From Pacificoceanicola sp049803835 (lineage in GTDB: Bacteria; Pseudomonadota; Alphaproteobacteria; Rhodobacterales; Rhodobacteraceae): DNA of 64,000 nucleotides. The notes under the pieces are model-generated. The model did not search any database. It saw nothing but the letters and a program-made list of their open reading frames with translations, and was not told where the DNA came from. The stretch's first letter is position 1. Each line of letters starts with the position of its first letter. The translations under genes were made by a program, and so were the position numbers. The stretch is from assembly GCF_049803835.1 (NCBI RefSeq), contig NZ_JBNAGK010000017.1, positions 1 through 64,000 on the forward strand. Reading direction: 5' to 3'. This document shows positions 61,244 to 64,000 of the stretch, one piece after another.

Positions 61244-62167
61244 ATGGAATTATGGATGCGACCGACATTGCGCCAGATGGAGTACATCGTCACGGTCCAC
61301 CAGCTTGGCAGTTTCAGCCTTGCCGCCGCGAAGCTGAACGTCAGCCAGCCCAGCCTGTCGACCCAGTTGGCAACCGTCGAGGCCGACCTCGGCGTCCGAC
61401 TGTTCGAGCGCAGCAGAACCGGTGTCCGCACCACCGCGCGCGGGTTGGAGTTCGTCACCCGCGCCCGCCGCATCCTGTCGGAAGTGGAGAGCCTGCGAAC
61501 CGCCATGCTGTCGGACCTGCCGTTCGGCGGCCGCCTCAGGCTGGGGGTGTTGCCCTCCATCGGGCCCTACCTCCTGCCGCAGGCCATGAAGGTCCTGCAC
61601 GAGACGCAGCCGGAGCTGCGCGTCATCGTGCGCGAGGAAAACACGCTCAGCCTCGATGAGGGCTTGCGGAATGGTCGGTTCGACGCGGTCATTTCAACGC
61701 CCGAAGACCACCCGAACAGCCTGCAACATCCGCTCTTTGTCGAACCCCTGTGGGTCGCCGTCGCGCAGGATCATCCGCTTGCCGGGCGCGGCCATGTCGG
61801 TGCTGCCGACCTGGCGGGTCAACGTCTGCTGACGCTGGACACCGGGCACCGCCTTGCGCGCATCGTTTACGGGATCGCCGGAAAGAGCGGGGCCATCGTG
61901 ACGGACGACTACGAGGGCACCAGCCTCGACTCGATTGTCCTGATGGCAGCGACCGGCGCGGGGATCGGCATCCTGCCGGATCTTTTCGCCCGGCGCCAGG
62001 CCGTCCATCGTGACGAAATCCGCGTCATGCCGCTGCGCATGTCCGACGCCGACCGCACGATCTGCCTGCTTACGCCGGATGACCGCTCTGCCCGTCAGGC
62101 CGCAGCCTTCGTGACGATCCTCCGCGCCGCTGCCAGGGCACATGGGCTGAATGTCGTGACCGGCTGA
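61244..62167 (+). CDS. LysR-family regulator
   Basis: Regulator of 307 aa with helix-turn-helix GSFSLAAAKLNVSQPSLSTQ (residues 22-41) and an effector domain of the OxyR/CynR type (LRLGVLPSIGPYLLPQAM, GAGIGILPDLFARR). The start at ATG 61244 or 61256 is uncertain since neither has a clear ribosome-binding site. It is divergent from the SbtA-like permease gene and is the likely regulator of that gene. Confidence 0.88.
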   Translation: MELWMRPTLRQMEYIVTVHQLGSFSLAAAKLNVSQPSLSTQLATVEADLGVRLFERSRTGVRTTARGLEFVTRARRILSEVESLRTAMLSDLPFGGRLRLGVLPSIGPYLLPQAMKVLHETQPELRVIVREENTLSLDEGLRNGRFDAVISTPEDHPNSLQHPLFVEPLWVAVAQDHPLAGRGHVGAADLAGQRLLTLDTGHRLARIVYGIAGKSGAIVTDDYEGTSLDSIVLMAATGAGIGILPDLFARRQAVHRDEIRVMPLRMSDADRTICLLTPDDRSARQAAAFVTILRAAARAHGLNVVTG

Positions 62168-62316
62168 ACGACAGGACACGCGGTCCGGCGCGGGTCTGAC
62201 CCTGTGCGCTCCCGGAACAGCCGTGCGTTCAAACGGTCACCGGCGATGCCCTATTCTTGCATTCACCGCACAGTTCCGCCCCGGTTCGATTGACCGCCGC
62301 GCCCGTACCCCGGCGG

Positions 62317-62769
62317 TCAGAGCTTGCGCAAGGCCATATGCAGTTCGGACATGAGCTGGTTCATCTCGGCGACCCGCCTGGGGTCGATCCCCGCGAAGGT
62401 CTGGTCATAGATCGCCCGCGCCTCGACAAGCGCGAGCTTGCGCAGGCGGTCGCCCTTGTCGGTCAGGCAGACCTCGGTAACCCGCCCGTCAGTCGGGCGC
62501 ACGCGGGTCGAGACCAGTCCGTCCTTGATCATCCGCTGGATGACCTTGGTTGTGGTGTTGAGCTTCTGGGCCGAGAAATCGGCGATTTCGGACACGGAAA
62601 GATGCTGGTCTTCGTAAAGGCTCATCAGCGCACGCCAGCGCGGAATGTCGATTCCGATGGGCTTGATGCGCCGTTCCAGCGCATCGGCATAGGCCGCGTT
62701 CAATTGGCTGATCCAGTAGAACGGCCAATCGGCCTTGAAGTGCTGGGGGTCGTTGGTTGCGTCGATCAT
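62317..62769 (-). CDS. MarR-family transcriptional regulator
   Basis: Winged-helix regulator of 150 aa with the MarR pattern: RWRALMSLYEDQHLSVSEIA (residues 44-63), recognition helix NTTTKVIQRMIKDGLV and wing RPTDGRVTEVCLTDKGDRL, flanked by dimerisation helices. The wing contains the conserved Asp-Gly-Arg. It starts at ATG 62769. Seventy-two bases upstream on the same strand is the AraC-family gene; I see no obvious target, which may lie elsewhere. Confidence 0.9.
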   Translation of the reverse strand: MIDATNDPQHFKADWPFYWISQLNAAYADALERRIKPIGIDIPRWRALMSLYEDQHLSVSEIADFSAQKLNTTTKVIQRMIKDGLVSTRVRPTDGRVTEVCLTDKGDRLRKLALVEARAIYDQTFAGIDPRRVAEMNQLMSELHMALRKL

Positions 62770-62841
62770 GGGTCCGGTCGGCTTGGTGTCTACGGCAAGG
62801 TATCCGCGAGACGGTCCGGAATGGAAAGTGAATTTGACCGT

Positions 62842-63915
62842 TTAGGCAAGGAATCCTCTGCGCCGGGATTCGGTCGGGGTTTCGCCTGTCCAGCCTTGCC
62901 ATGCCCGCCAGAAAGCCGTGGGATCGGTGTAGCCAAGCGCCTGTGCCACTTGACCGACCCGCGCACCGGGCAAGGCGAGCAGCCGGGCCGCCCGCGCATG
63001 GCGCAAGTCCGCCAGAAGATCGCGCAAGCTCGTGCTTTCGGCGGCAAGCCTGCGTTGCAGGGTCCGCGGCCCGATGTGAAGTGCGGCGGCGACCCGGTCC
63101 AGCGTGACGGTGGACAGGCCAAGGCTCGCATTGATCACCGCGCGGGCGGCGGCGGAAGTGCCACCAGCGCCCTCCGGCAAGGGATGCACCGCACCAATCA
63201 GGTCGCGCACATGCCGTTCGAGCGTATCGAGAAGCCCCACATCCTCCTGACGCAACACCCGCACCGCATCGGCCTGCGCGATGACAAGCCGGTTTATCGG
63301 CTGAAGGTATCGCACCGGAGCGCGGAACATCCGGGACAAGGTCTGGGAATCGTCGGGAGCGGAGTGTTCGAAATGGACTTCGAGCGGTGCGAACCGGGAC
63401 GAGAAATTGTCGCGGATCACCTGCGTGGTCGAGGACAACGAAAACTCGGCATCCTGCCGCCGGGGCCAGATCCCGCCATCGGCGATCCGGTAGGAGAAGA
63501 TGAAACGGTCGCCGTCCTGGACCCATTGGCTCTGCGTTCCGCTTTGCAGTGCGTTCACGTAGCGCGCGATCCGGTTCATCCCCCGGTCCACGCTGCCCGA
63601 AAGCGACAGGATCAGTCCGACCGGCCCCATGTCCGCCGCCGTCAGCCCCGCGCCGATCCGGGCACCGAGAACCGGATCGTCCGCCATGTCCGCCGCCGCT
63701 TCGAGGAATTTCACGAAAAGCGGCAGTGGGATCGCGCCATAGGGGTCCGACAGCTGCGCGGCGGAGATGCCGATCCGGTTCAGAAGCGGCTGCGCCGAAC
63801 GCCCCTGCGCCTCGAATCGCGTGATGAGCGCGGCAAGGAACGACGCCCGCACGGCGGAGAAGGCAGTCCCCGGGGCCGCGCGATCCGGCGTCGAATTTTT
63901 CGGTAAGTTTACCAT
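62842..63915 (-). CDS. AraC-family regulator (OruR/ArgR-type N-terminal domain)
   Basis: Regulator of 357 aa. The N-terminal 200 residues match the arabinose-binding-like domain of the OruR/FeaR-type subgroup (LLNRIGISAAQLSDPYGAIP, FVKFLEAAADMADDPVLGAR), and the C-terminal double helix-turn-helix lies at about 255-350 (TVTLDRVAAALHIGPRTLQR, VGQVAQALGYTDPTAFWRAW). Members sense amino acids, ornithine or small acids. ATG 63915 is followed by an A/T-rich leader region upstream (63916-63950) that could hold its promoter. The last 50 bases of the window show nothing else. Confidence 0.9.
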   Translation of the reverse strand: MVNLPKNSTPDRAAPGTAFSAVRASFLAALITRFEAQGRSAQPLLNRIGISAAQLSDPYGAIPLPLFVKFLEAAADMADDPVLGARIGAGLTAADMGPVGLILSLSGSVDRGMNRIARYVNALQSGTQSQWVQDGDRFIFSYRIADGGIWPRRQDAEFSLSSTTQVIRDNFSSRFAPLEVHFEHSAPDDSQTLSRMFRAPVRYLQPINRLVIAQADAVRVLRQEDVGLLDTLERHVRDLIGAVHPLPEGAGGTSAAARAVINASLGLSTVTLDRVAAALHIGPRTLQRRLAAESTSLRDLLADLRHARAARLLALPGARVGQVAQALGYTDPTAFWRAWQGWTGETPTESRRRGFLA

Positions 63916-64000
63916 TATGTCGCAAAATATCGGATTTGTGACGTGAGATGCAATGGAAAATGGAGGGCGTTCGGCCCCAGCCTGTTGGAAAGGCGCTGGA

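Overview
The window is GC-rich, densely packed bacterial DNA. It looks like a metabolically versatile alphaproteobacterium, most likely of the roseobacter/Rhodobacteraceae type. This is an inference from the many ATGA/GTGA translational couplings, the sugar ABC importers, the TctABC-type carboxylate transport genes with CaiB/BaiF CoA-transferases, the GcvA-like LysR regulators and a Nit1C cluster. I see no rRNA, tRNA, CRISPR array, insertion sequence or phage gene. Nearly all of it is accessory catabolism: uptake systems, the enzymes they feed and local regulators.

Layout. (1) 31-2359: an intradiol (hydroxyquinol-type) dioxygenase divergent from a small SCP2-like protein and an alpha/beta hydrolase, with repeated palindromes between them. 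(2) 2514-12713: an amino-sugar locus. One arm (minus strand) is MurQ, a solute-binding protein, two permeases, a Gfo/Idh/MocA oxidoreductase and an ATPase; the other arm (plus strand) is a BadF-type sugar kinase, a GntR/UTRA regulator, a NagB-II-like SIS deaminase and NagA. Together they could take MurNAc (or GlcNAc) to fructose 6-phosphate. (3) 12714-16746: gene-poor, decayed DNA holding one intact ThDP enzyme, a wrecked IclR regulator and scraps of a LivF ATPase. (4) 16747-20622: small oxidoreductase, DsbA-like protein, LysR, AbrB-family membrane protein, acyl-CoA thioesterase. (5) 20806-32882: fused enoyl-CoA hydratase/3-hydroxyacyl-CoA dehydrogenase, TctB-TctA-TctC, CoA-transferase, MmgE/PrpD, enoyl-CoA hydratase, ADP-forming acyl-CoA ligase and a PcaF-type thiolase; this reads as uptake and beta-oxidation-like breakdown of a carboxylic acid.

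(6) 33017-36956: two convergent, overlapping LysR paralogues, a DUF983 protein and a MocR-type regulator. (7) 37233-43747: a complete Nit1C operon (MSMEG_0572-like protein, nitrilase, radical SAM, GNAT, AIR-synthase-like, MSMEG_0570-like protein, flavoprotein) with an extra LnmK-like hotdog gene at its end, closed by a strong bidirectional hairpin. The divergent MocR gene and a tandem direct repeat upstream suggest its control. (8) 43799-48011: an orphan TctC, a GH3 glycosidase and a second CoA-transferase. (9) 48234-52434: a second sugar ABC importer. (10) 52480-58047: three alpha/beta hydrolases, a third TctC, a signal-less binding-protein-like gene and an acyl-CoA dehydrogenase. (11) 58306-63915: gamma-glutamyltransferase, SbtA-like permease, and LysR, MarR and AraC regulators.

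The most interesting systems are the Nit1C operon with its MocR/direct-repeat control and LnmK-like addition, and the ABC-fed MurNAc/GlcNAc locus with paired operators. Start codons were set by ribosome-binding sites, overlaps and family length; functions rest on motifs recognised by eye, with no database search.
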